Below are positions 1-5,260 of a stretch of DNA of 7,625 nucleotides, in pieces (position 1 is the first letter of the stretch; each line of letters begins with the position of its first letter). The DNA comes from a bacterium (GTDB lineage: Bacteria > SZUA-79 > Acidulodesulfobacterales > Acidulodesulfobacteraceae), in contig JAJYQZ010000028.1 of NCBI GenBank assembly GCA_021794335.1, positions 1 through 7,625 of the forward strand, read 5' to 3'. The notes beneath the pieces were generated by a model. The model saw only the letters and a program-made list of their open reading frames with translations, was not told where the DNA came from and searched no databases. The translations under genes were made by a program, and so were the position numbers.

Positions 1-1
1 G

Positions 2-1036
2 ACTGAAGGCGTCGAGCTTACGCGCAAGCCAATGGGCGCGGGAACAGAAGCAAAGACCCCTATTATTATTGAAGTGGATAACGAAAATACAAAAAAGGAT
101 ATTGATAAACTCGACATCGAAATACCCATCTTGTCGCCGAGAATTTACAGAGAGTACAAAAGACTTGAAGATTTAAATCTTGATAACTTTGAAAATAACC
201 GTATTCAATATAAACAGTTTTCGGAAGAAGAAAAACGGGAGATTGTTTTTAAAGAAATTACCACCGGCGAGGTAAATCACACTATACTGCTTGATTCCAA
301 TTTGATTGTAGATTATAGAAACGTGGTAGGCTACTTTTCGCAGACTATTTTGAAGGATCTGCGTTTAGTGAGCGGTTATGACGTTCTTTACGGAAAAGTA
401 AAAGAATTCATAATAAATTATTTATTTGACCAGCCTGTTGATATTGAAGATTTGAATACTTTAAGGAACCTCTCCGAACTTGAGGCAACGAAAACAATAA
501 TTCAAACTTTCATAAAAAAGATTAACGAACTGACTGTTCTCGATAAAGGCAGCGCCGAGGTTAGGGATTATATTAAACTTAAACAGACCAGACCTTTTGT
601 AGTTAAAGACCAGGGTTTTATCGTTCCTCAAAAGAGCCTGTTTAACAAAATCATAGGCGACAGTCACCTTGAACTGCTTTTTGCCGCATTTTTGGAAAGA
701 TGCCCTGATATCCTTTCGTATGTGAAAAATTACATGGCGGTGCATTTTGAGATAGATTATGTCAACGCAGACGGCAATATTTCGGATTACTATCCCGATT
801 TTATCGTAAAAAAGGACGAAAGGCATATTTATATCGTGGAAACTAAAGGGTTGGAAGACCTCGATACGCCTTTAAAAATTGCCCGCCTCAGGCAATGGTG
901 CGAGGATATAAATAATTCCCAGAGCAAGATAATATTCGATTTTATTTTTGTTGACGAGGAAGGATTTAATAAATATAAGCCGAATTCTTTTGTAGAATTA
1001 ATGAATAATTTTATGAAATATAAAGAGAAATATTAA
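2..1036 (+). CDS. Type III restriction endonuclease Res subunit, C-terminal part (5' partial)
   Basis: The frame is open to the left edge, so this is the C-terminal portion (about 344 residues) of a larger protein; the ATG at 32 is internal. The opening segment (GVELTRKPMG, then DIEIPILSPRIYREYK) is typical of the region just after the helicase core in Res subunits of type III restriction-modification enzymes. These use ATP to translocate and cut DNA when two sites are unmethylated. Near the C-terminus a PD-(D/E)xK nuclease motif is visible: the PDF aspartate codon is at 797-799 and the ETKG glutamate and lysine codons at 839-847, so the nuclease looks intact. The Walker motifs and the partner Mod methyltransferase are not in the window. 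No clear terminator follows, and the next gene has its own promoter. The family call is confident. The type III assignment is less certain, because related SF2 helicase-nucleases share this tail. Confidence 0.85.
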   Translation, partial: TEGVELTRKPMGAGTEAKTPIIIEVDNENTKKDIDKLDIEIPILSPRIYREYKRLEDLNLDNFENNRIQYKQFSEEEKREIVFKEITTGEVNHTILLDSNLIVDYRNVVGYFSQTILKDLRLVSGYDVLYGKVKEFIINYLFDQPVDIEDLNTLRNLSELEATKTIIQTFIKKINELTVLDKGSAEVRDYIKLKQTRPFVVKDQGFIVPQKSLFNKIIGDSHLELLFAAFLERCPDILSYVKNYMAVHFEIDYVNADGNISDYYPDFIVKKDERHIYIVETKGLEDLDTPLKIARLRQWCEDINNSQSKIIFDFIFVDEEGFNKYKPNSFVELMNNFMKYKEKY

Positions 1037-1103
1037 TCCTTTTAATGTTAGACTATTTAAAATATCTTTTTTGCGATAACTTAAATAATAAAAAGTCTTA
1101 ATT

Positions 1104-1133
1104 TTGCAGTAGCTTTAAAATTTTTGGTAAAAT
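1104..1133 (+). promoter_or_regulatory. Promoter for the Fic gene
   Basis: TTGCAG at 1104-1109 and TAAAAT at 1128-1133 are separated by 18 bp, and TGG directly before the -10 gives an extended -10 element. Transcription would start near 1140, leaving a leader of about nine bases (TTATTATT-like) before the ATG at 1149. No Shine-Dalgarno sequence is present in that leader. Confidence 0.5.
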
Positions 1134-1148
1134 TTATTTATTATTATT

Positions 1149-1961
1149 ATGAAAAATCATATACCCTTATTATTGCCTATTCCCAATATCCGATGGGATG
1201 AATTTAATCATTTAATAGGTCCAGCTAGCATAGGACTTGGGCGATTTGATGGACTTTTACAATCTATTCCAAATCCATCAGTACTTTTAACTCCTTTGAC
1301 TACCAAAGAAGCAGTCCTATCTTCAAAAATAGAAGGAACTCAAGCAACCATAGAAGAGGTTTTGAAATTTGAAGCCAACCCAAGAAAAGAGAATAAAAAA
1401 TATGATGATATATATGAGATAATTAATTATAGAAAAGCGCTTAATAATTCGATAAATGAAATTAAAACTCTTTCTCTTAGTTTGAGGATTATTAAAAATG
1501 CCCATAACATCTTACTACAAGGTGTAAGGGGAGAAAATAAAGATAGAGGAAATTTCAGAAAATTGCAAGTTTTTTTAGGAAAACCCGGTGGAAAAATTGA
1601 AAATGCTACTTATATTCCACCTACCGCAGAAAAAATTAACGATTTAATGTCTAATTTAGAAAAATATATACATAGCGATGAGAAAGATGTTCTTGTGCAA
1701 CTCGCGATTATTCATGCGCAATTTGAGATGGTTCATCCTTTTATGGATGGCAATGGAAGGGTTGGAAGAATGTTGATACCTTTATTTCTATATTTCAAAA
1801 ATGCTATTTCTTATCCTTCATTTTATTTAAGCGAATATTTGGAATCTCATAGAGAAGAATATTATAATGCGTTGTCTGAAATATCAAAAAATAACTCGTG
1901 GGAAAATTGGATTAGTTTTTTCTCCGGGCAATCGTTACTCAAGCAAAAGAAAATATGTTAA
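1149..1961 (+). CDS. Fic family protein (AMP-transferase), N-terminal and catalytic part, frameshifted near its end
   Basis: Fic enzymes usually transfer AMP from ATP to a hydroxyl side chain of a target protein. The catalytic motif is intact: HPFMDGNGRVGR at residues 196-207, with the catalytic histidine H196. The inhibitory motif S58-x-x-x-E62-G63 (SSKIEG) lies N-terminal to it, which marks an autoinhibited class II Fic protein whose glutamate would block productive ATP binding. Residues 1-50 match the N-terminal helical region of this family. The frame ends with a 12-residue non-homologous tail after WISFF. The expected continuation (LRAIVTQAKEN) is in the -1 frame from base 1922 and runs into the winged-helix piece at 1955-2227. 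A joined product would be about 359 residues, a normal length for this subfamily. The shift falls on T TTT TTC (1916-1922), so it could be a mutation, a sequencing error or programmed slippage. The leader lacks a Shine-Dalgarno sequence. Confidence 0.88.
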   Translation: MKNHIPLLLPIPNIRWDEFNHLIGPASIGLGRFDGLLQSIPNPSVLLTPLTTKEAVLSSKIEGTQATIEEVLKFEANPRKENKKYDDIYEIINYRKALNNSINEIKTLSLSLRIIKNAHNILLQGVRGENKDRGNFRKLQVFLGKPGGKIENATYIPPTAEKINDLMSNLEKYIHSDEKDVLVQLAIIHAQFEMVHPFMDGNGRVGRMLIPLFLYFKNAISYPSFYLSEYLESHREEYYNALSEISKNNSWENWISFFSGQSLLKQKKIC

Positions 1962-2227
1962 AGGCTCAAAATATTAAGAATCTTTATGAAAAAAATAAAA
2001 ATGAAATTGCCAAAATTACTAAATCCCCATTTTGCATATCAATTCTTGATGCACTTTTTATTAAACCAATTTTCAGTAGTTCAGATTTTGTTAAGATTTC
2101 AGGGATCCCTAAAGCAAGCGCTTTTAGATTTTTAAATTTGCTAAGAAAAAATGGGGTGGTCTCTACTGATGATAAGAAAAAAAATAAACTTTATTCTTTC
2201 GATGAATTGCTTGGTATTGTTAGTTAG
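1955..2227 (+). CDS. C-terminal winged-helix part of the Fic protein (separate frame)
   Basis: This frame encodes the DNA-binding-like winged-helix domain that normally ends Fic proteins of this architecture. It has a linker helix (AQNIKNLYEKNKNEI), then a helix-turn-helix with SDFVKISGIPKASAFRFLNLL and a wing ending in YSFDELLGIV. The true homologous stretch begins before the ATG, at base 1922 (codons for LRAIVTQAKEN), so the ATG at 1955 is probably an internal methionine. There is no Shine-Dalgarno sequence before it, only GCAAAAGAAAAT. The piece overlaps the end of the catalytic frame by seven bases and is offset by -1. Its coding quality is undamaged, so the split is either recent or functional. 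In related proteins this domain is thought to help recognise DNA or partners. Alone it would be a 90-residue wHTH protein. Confidence 0.75.
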   Translation: MLKAQNIKNLYEKNKNEIAKITKSPFCISILDALFIKPIFSSSDFVKISGIPKASAFRFLNLLRKNGVVSTDDKKKNKLYSFDELLGIVS

Positions 2228-2240
2228 TATCAAAAAACCT

Positions 2241-2296
2241 AAAATATGAGACTATGAAAAAATATAGTAGAATATATGAGACTATGAAAAAATATA
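2241..2296 (+). repeat. Tandem direct repeat, 30-bp period, about two copies
   Basis: Bases 2241-2266 and 2271-2296 are identical except at the third base (a/t), giving 23 consecutive identical bases with a 30-bp period. The core contains ATGAGACTATGAAAAAATA. The period is a multiple of three, and a 29-codon open frame from ATG 2254 to TAG 2341-2343 reads MKKYSRIYET then MKKYNGLYYL. There is no ribosome-binding site, so a peptide is doubtful. The repeat lies just after the Fic stop codon. Confidence 0.7.
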
Positions 2297-2433
2297 ACGG
2301 CTTGTATTATCTTAAAGATGTTAATTGTATTAATTATGTATAGGATGTATATTCCGTTCCTAACCGAACACTATTTTAATCCTAAATTACCGGCGTGCTT
2401 TTATCCACCCCTATAACTGCGGTTTTATTCCAT

Positions 2434-2463
2434 TTGACAAAACATATATAAAAGGTTTAAAAT
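2434..2463 (+). promoter_or_regulatory. Near-consensus sigma70-type promoter
   Basis: A perfect TTGACA (2434-2439) is followed after 18 bp by TAAAAT (2458-2463). It stands about 240 bp upstream of the next protein gene and directly before the GC-rich candidate RNA. The start would be near 2470. It is one of the best -35/-10 pairs in the window. Confidence 0.55.
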
Positions 2464-2469
2464 AAACCT

Positions 2470-2573
2470 AATCCAAAGCACTGAAAGACACGGTCGTCTC
2501 GCCCGGATGCAAAAAGGCAAGATGAACAGGAGGTGAGCCCGGTGGGGGCTTGCCTTATTTAGTTTTCTTTTTC
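2470..2573 (+). ncRNA. Candidate small structured RNA of about 100 nt (unrecognised family)
   Basis: A strong promoter (2434-2463) and an intrinsic terminator (2531-2573) bracket about 100 bases that are much richer in G and C than the AT-rich surroundings, as is common for structured RNAs in low-GC genomes. A short AGAC/GTCT stem is possible near 2486-2499. AAGGCAAG (2514-2521) is perfectly complementary to CTTGCCTT (2549-2556), which is part of the terminator's 3' arm, so two exclusive folds exist. I do not recognise a known class: SRP, 6S, tmRNA and the common riboswitch cores do not match. It could be a stand-alone sRNA, or a leader with an attenuator for the gene at 2710. Confidence 0.35.
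2531..2573 (+). terminator. Rho-independent terminator
   Basis: AGGTGAGCCC (2531-2540) pairs over all ten positions (two G-U) with GGGCTTGCCT (2546-2555) around a five-base loop GGTGG. A T-rich tract, TATTTAGTTTTCTTTTT, follows (2556-2572). On the minus strand an alternative eight-base stem (2549-2556 with 2514-2521) is followed by a run of T, so the element may stop transcription in both directions. Confidence 0.7.
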
Positions 2574-2709
2574 CTGTGCTTCCCGCAATTATCAAAAAAT
2601 CTTGCGAATTCGTGAATTATTCTCTGCAACTCCACATAAGTATTAAATCTAATGGCAATTAATCCCCCGATTTGCGCTGAGGGCTATAGATATTTTTTTT
2701 AAGGAAGGA

Positions 2710-2946
2710 TTGCTCGGGAGAAACAACAATCCCAAAGAACCCTATCTTTTCGTCAAGAATTGGAATGATATTTATAAGGCTTCAAAACCCGGCAAGAAAA
2801 CGGAATGGACTAAAGAGCGGGTAGAGGAAATTCTTAAAGAAAACGACTATAATATGACAAAAGCGGCCTACACGACCGGAAACACGAAACAATTTTTTAG
2901 TCTTTTGGCCAAGAAGTTCGGGATTAGAAAATCAAGTAAGGCATGA
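2710..2946 (+). CDS. Small protein with Fis-type helix-turn-helix, possibly a truncated regulator
   Basis: The C-terminal half (about residues 34-73) fits the Fis-type HTH pattern. A helix, EEILKENDYNMTKAAYTTGN, is followed by a recognition-helix region ending in KKFGI, as in the DNA-binding tail of sigma54-dependent activators. The first 33 residues (NNNPKEPYLF, KNWNDIYKASKPGKK) look like linker. No AAA+ or receiver domain is present. The start is uncertain. TTG at 2710 is only about one base behind AAGGAAGG (2701-2708), too close for a normal ribosome-binding site, and the frame stays open upstream to 2653 without an ATG. This suggests either a non-standard start or a 5'-truncated remnant of a larger regulator. 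It lies downstream of the terminator at 2531-2573 and has no evident promoter of its own. Function unknown; DNA binding is inferred. Confidence 0.5.
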   Translation: MLGRNNNPKEPYLFVKNWNDIYKASKPGKKTEWTKERVEEILKENDYNMTKAAYTTGNTKQFFSLLAKKFGIRKSSKA

Positions 2947-3011
2947 TAAGACAATAAATTCTATCTGTAAAAATTAATGGAATTATGCACTTGAAGGACA
3001 ATAAAATACCC

Positions 3012-3041
3012 TTGACAAAGGTTAACATATAAGTTAACATA
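3012..3041 (+). promoter_or_regulatory. higBA promoter with repeated operator GTTAACATA
   Basis: TTGACA (3012-3017), a 17-bp spacer and TAACAT (3035-3040) place the transcription start at about 3046, the A of the toxin ATG. GTTAACATA occurs at 3021-3029 and again at 3033-3041, 12 bp apart, each containing the palindrome GTTAAC. The second copy covers the -10 box. This is the expected position for autorepression by the HigA antitoxin or the HigBA complex. Confidence 0.6.
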
Positions 3042-3045
3042 AAAT

Positions 3046-3399
3046 ATGCGCAGAACCGTTATCTTTTATAAGACGCAAGAAGGAGGATGCCCTGTAAAAG
3101 AGTTTTTGGATTCCTTAGACGGAAAGGTCGCCCGGAAGATTGTCTGGGTGCTAAACCTTTTAGAAGACTTAGATAACATTCCTTCTTTGTATTTTAAGAA
3201 ACTTACCGGTTCGGACGGTATATGGGAATGCCGCATAAAATACGGTTCTAATATTTATAGAATATTTTGTTTTACGCTGGATAATTCAAGCGTCGTATTA
3301 ACGCACGGTTTTATTAAAAAAACGCAGAAAACGCCCGCATCAGAAATAGATAGGGCGGAAAAATATAAATCAGATTTTATAAGGAGGAGCCGCAAATGA
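3046..3399 (+). CDS. higB: HigB-like toxin, RelE/ParE superfamily (phage Gp49-like)
   Basis: This 117-residue protein matches the Gp49-like HigB family: mRNA-cleaving toxins that act on the ribosome, fold as a small RelE barrel and are neutralised by a HigA antitoxin. Family landmarks are VKEFLDSL near residues 17-24, the central [19 protein letters not shown], the YRIFCF strand and the [11 protein letters not shown] basic segment near residues 87-97, which carries the likely catalytic and RNA-contacting residues. Nothing looks truncated. It overlaps the antitoxin gene by four bases (ATGA, 3396-3399), with the toxin first, as is usual for hig loci. No Shine-Dalgarno sequence precedes the ATG, and the promoter geometry predicts a leaderless transcript. 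The family call is firm, but the activity and exact target are inferred. Confidence 0.9.
   Translation: MRRTVIFYKTQEGGCPVKEFLDSLDGKVARKIVWVLNLLEDLDNIPSLYFKKLTGSDGIWECRIKYGSNIYRIFCFTLDNSSVVLTHGFIKKTQKTPASEIDRAEKYKSDFIRRSRK
3381..3387 (+). promoter_or_regulatory. Strong Shine-Dalgarno of higA
   Basis: AAGGAGG lies eight bases upstream of the higA ATG at 3396, inside the last codons of higB. It is the clearest ribosome-binding site in the window and contrasts with the absence of one before higB. Confidence 0.75.
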
Positions 3400-3671
3400 G
3401 CGATTTAAAAAAATACATAGACGAAAGAAAAAAAATAGACCCGTCTTTTAAAAAGGGATTCGACGAGGGCTACGAGCAGTTTAAAATAGGAGCGATGCTT
3501 CGTCAGATGCGCGAGTCTGCCGGACTAACCCAGGAAGAACTTGCCGCTAAGCTTAAAACAAAAAAAACGGCTATTTCGAGAATTGAAAACCATGCCGAGG
3601 ATATTAAAATTTCCACCCTCGAGCGGGCAGCCGCGGCGCTTGGGAAAAAATTAAAAATAATCATTGCGTAA
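3396..3671 (+). CDS. higA: HigA-like antitoxin, XRE-family HTH protein
   Basis: This 91-residue protein has an N-terminal extension (about 30 residues, rich in Lys and Asp) that could wrap the toxin. A Cro/C1-type HTH follows at about residues 35-88: [19 protein letters not shown], then [25 protein letters not shown] recognition and scaffold helices, ending [12 protein letters not shown]. HigA antitoxins bind HigB and repress their own operon; the GTTAACATA pair in the promoter is the likely site. A strong ribosome-binding site, AAGGAGG at 3381-3387, lies eight bases before the ATG, inside the end of higB. The four-base overlap with higB indicates translational coupling. Good antitoxin translation against a leaderless toxin start would favour excess antitoxin. 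Confidence 0.9.
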   Translation: MSDLKKYIDERKKIDPSFKKGFDEGYEQFKIGAMLRQMRESAGLTQEELAAKLKTKKTAISRIENHAEDIKISTLERAAAALGKKLKIIIA

Positions 3672-3722
3672 AATAAATTTTACAAATTGAACGGAATTAT
3701 TTTTAAAAGGCGGGGAAATATT

Positions 3723-3938
3723 ATGACGACAAGAATGTTTACTGCGATTATATATAAAGAAGGCGATATTTATGTTGCCGATTGCCCGGAGGTATCAACC
3801 GTAAGCCAGGGACACACCCTTGAAGAAGCCGTATCTAATCTGAAGGAGGCAACTGAACTTTATCTTGAAGAGTTTCCGTTGAAAGAGGAAAAACCGAAAC
3901 CGTTTACTACCGTCTTCGAGGTTGCGGTCAATGCCTAA
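3723..3938 (+). CDS. hicB: HicB-type antitoxin (UPF0150 family)
   Basis: This 71-residue protein has the compact HicB partial RNase H-like fold: strand FTAIIYKEGDIYVADCPEV, then SQGHTLEEAVSNLKEATELYLEE, the family's signature helix, and a short C-terminal strand (FTTVFEVAV). It lacks a C-terminal DNA-binding domain, as in the short HicB class. I chose ATG 3723 because GGGGA (3712-3716) lies about seven bases upstream and family homology begins just after it. A TTG at 3687 in the same frame would add 12 unconserved residues. It follows higA by 51 bp and may be on the same transcript. HicB normally neutralises the mRNA-cleaving HicA, but here the hicA that overlaps its stop codon is only a stump. 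The protein may therefore be an orphan antitoxin. Confidence 0.85.
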   Translation: MTTRMFTAIIYKEGDIYVADCPEVSTVSQGHTLEEAVSNLKEATELYLEEFPLKEEKPKPFTTVFEVAVNA

Positions 3939-3993
3939 TATTTCAGGGCAGGATGCGGTGGATAAAGTTGAAATAGTTAGGAGGTTTAGGTAA
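3931..3993 (+). pseudogene. Truncated hicA toxin remnant
   Basis: An ATG overlaps the hicB stop by eight bases (ATGCCTAA), the usual hicB-hicA junction, and encodes MPNISGQDAV, which matches the N-terminus of HicA mRNA interferases. After this it runs DKVEIVRRFR and stops with TAA at 3991. Normal HicA proteins have roughly 60-80 residues and carry the catalytic histidine in a GSH motif after the VVRQ strand; neither the motif nor a recognisable continuation is found in the other two frames downstream. The VEIVRR stretch may be a shortened form of the family's central strand. The toxin is judged inactive. Confidence 0.6.
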
Positions 3994-4026
3994 TCCAAAA
4001 TTTTCTGTCGGCGATTTTAGGATGTG

Positions 4027-4053
4027 TTTACAATATTAACATTTTATGATAAT
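4027..4053 (+). promoter_or_regulatory. Possible pheS promoter
   Basis: TTTACA (4027-4032) and GATAAT (4048-4053) are 15 bp apart, slightly short for a sigma70 promoter. They lie in the 186-bp gap between the hicA remnant and pheS. A weak hairpin, AACATC/GATGTT (4086-4091 with 4103-4108), follows. No leader peptide or T-box is evident. Confidence 0.25.
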
Positions 4054-4179
4054 TTGAACATTAAGGTAATTTATAACCTAAATTTAACATCCTCCCAAAA
4101 AAGATGTTTCATGAATTAAGAATGACTAAATTAAATGCCGGCTGCTTGGGAAAATAATTAGGACAATAATATTGCTATT

Positions 4180-5259
4180 ATGAATAATGGAATTGGGGTC
4201 GGCGCGAAGCCGGGTGCGGATTCAAATCAACAAAGCCCGTTTTTAAGTAAAATCGGCGAAATTTTAGAAAACGCATTAGATGAATTAAAGGTTGCGAGAG
4301 ATTTATCCGAGTTGGAAAATCGATTTAAATTTTTTTGCGGCAAAAAAGGCAAACTTACCGAAATACTTCATTTAATTTATTCTTTAAGCCCCGAAGAAAA
4401 AAAGAATATAGGGTCTAAAGCTAACGAAGTCAAGAAGCAGATCGAAGTATTTTATCAAAATAAAAAAAATGAATTGTTAGAAGCCGGAAAAATAGGGCTG
4501 CTTAAAAAAAAACATAAATTAGATTTAACCGTTCCCGGCGCTTATATCGAAAAATTCCATAAACATCCTATTACGGCAGTTCTTGAAGAAGCGGTTAATT
4601 TTTTTTCCTCGATGGGTTTTGAAATAGTCGAAGGCCCGGAAATAGAAACTACATATTATAATTTCGACGCCTTAAATATTCCCGCAAATCATCCGGCAAG
4701 GGATGTTTGGGACACCTTTTATCTTTTGAACGGGCTGGTTCCCCGTACTCATACATCAAGCGTCCAGGTTAGAACCATGGAAAAAAAATCTCCTCCGTTT
4801 AGAGTTATAGCGCCTGGCAGATGCTATAGGTACGAGGCTGTCGATGCAACGCATCTATTTATGTTTAATCAGATGGAAGGGCTTTTCGTCGATAAAAATG
4901 TTAGATTAACCGATTTAAAAGGTATTTTAGAAGAAACCGTTAAATATCTTTTAGGCGCAAAAAAAACCAGATTTAGACCCGCGTTTTATCCATTTGTGGA
5001 GCCTGGCCTTGATTTGGATATAGAATGCGTATTTTGCGGAGGCAGGGGATGCGGCATTTGTAAACATACGGGCTGGATAGAGGTTATTCCGTGCGGCATG
5101 GTTCACCCCAATGTCTTTAAGTATGCAGGGATAGACCCGAACGAGTACCGGGGATTTGCCTTTGGAATGGGATTCGACAGGATTGTAATGTTGAAATACA
5201 GCATCAATGATTTAAGATTTCTTTATCAGGGAAACTTAGATGTATTAAGCCAGTTTTGA
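4180..5259 (+). CDS. pheS: Phenylalanine-tRNA ligase alpha subunit
   Basis: PheS is the catalytic subunit of the cytoplasmic alpha2-beta2 enzyme that charges tRNA-Phe. At 359 residues it is near the usual length, with about 20 Gly/Ala-rich extra residues at the N-terminus. Residues 20-110 form the coiled-coil arm that contacts tRNA. The class II core follows: motif 1 region HKHPITAVLEE (128-137), NFDALNIPANHPARDVWDTF (161-180), RTHTSSVQVR (189-198), motif 2 around FRVIAPGRCYRYEAVDATH (207-225) and motif 3 GFAFGMGFDRIVMLKY (325-340). Cysteines C283, C286, C291 and C294 form the paired-cysteine insertion seen in many bacterial PheS. The ribosome-binding site is unclear; AGGA near 4160 is far from the ATG. 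pheT, usually next in the operon, is absent: the stop codon is one base from the stop of the convergent helicase gene. Confidence 0.97.
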   Translation: MNNGIGVGAKPGADSNQQSPFLSKIGEILENALDELKVARDLSELENRFKFFCGKKGKLTEILHLIYSLSPEEKKNIGSKANEVKKQIEVFYQNKKNELLEAGKIGLLKKKHKLDLTVPGAYIEKFHKHPITAVLEEAVNFFSSMGFEIVEGPEIETTYYNFDALNIPANHPARDVWDTFYLLNGLVPRTHTSSVQVRTMEKKSPPFRVIAPGRCYRYEAVDATHLFMFNQMEGLFVDKNVRLTDLKGILEETVKYLLGAKKTRFRPAFYPFVEPGLDLDIECVFCGGRGCGICKHTGWIEVIPCGMVHPNVFKYAGIDPNEYRGFAFGMGFDRIVMLKYSINDLRFLYQGNLDVLSQF

Positions 5260-5260
5260 C

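Larger units (their letters stand above)
2228..2709. other. Gene-poor intergenic region of about 480 bp
   Basis: No convincing protein gene is seen on either strand. Contents in order: the 30-bp tandem repeat (2241-2296); an unremarkable AT-rich stretch with a small GTTC/GAAC inverted repeat (2356-2369); a strong promoter (2434-2463); a GC-rich segment with a terminator (about 2480-2573); and AT-rich sequence running into the gene at 2710. A minus-strand open frame without an ATG (2683 to 2555) is discussed in the findings. Confidence 0.6.

Noticed and set aside
461..826. 121-codon open frame on the minus strand inside the restriction subunit gene
   Set aside because: It lies wholly opposite a well-conserved coding frame that carries the nuclease motif, has no family features and is an antisense shadow.
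2241..2300. Possible CRISPR fragment (two repeats of about 23-26 bp)
   Set aside because: The period is only 30 bp, leaving a spacer of about four bases, with no further copies and no cas genes.
2460..2575. Known riboswitch, SRP RNA, group II intron domain V or tmRNA
   Set aside because: I compared by eye with the conserved cores of these classes and found no match, so the element is left as an unrecognised candidate RNA.
3687..3722. Upstream TTG start for hicB
   Set aside because: It would add 12 unconserved residues and has no ribosome-binding site, whereas ATG 3723 has GGGGA at suitable distance and fits the family start.
4060..4108. Attenuator hairpin in front of pheS
   Set aside because: The AACATC/GATGTT stem is short with an 11-base loop and no T run, and there is no Phe-rich leader peptide, so control by attenuation is not supported.
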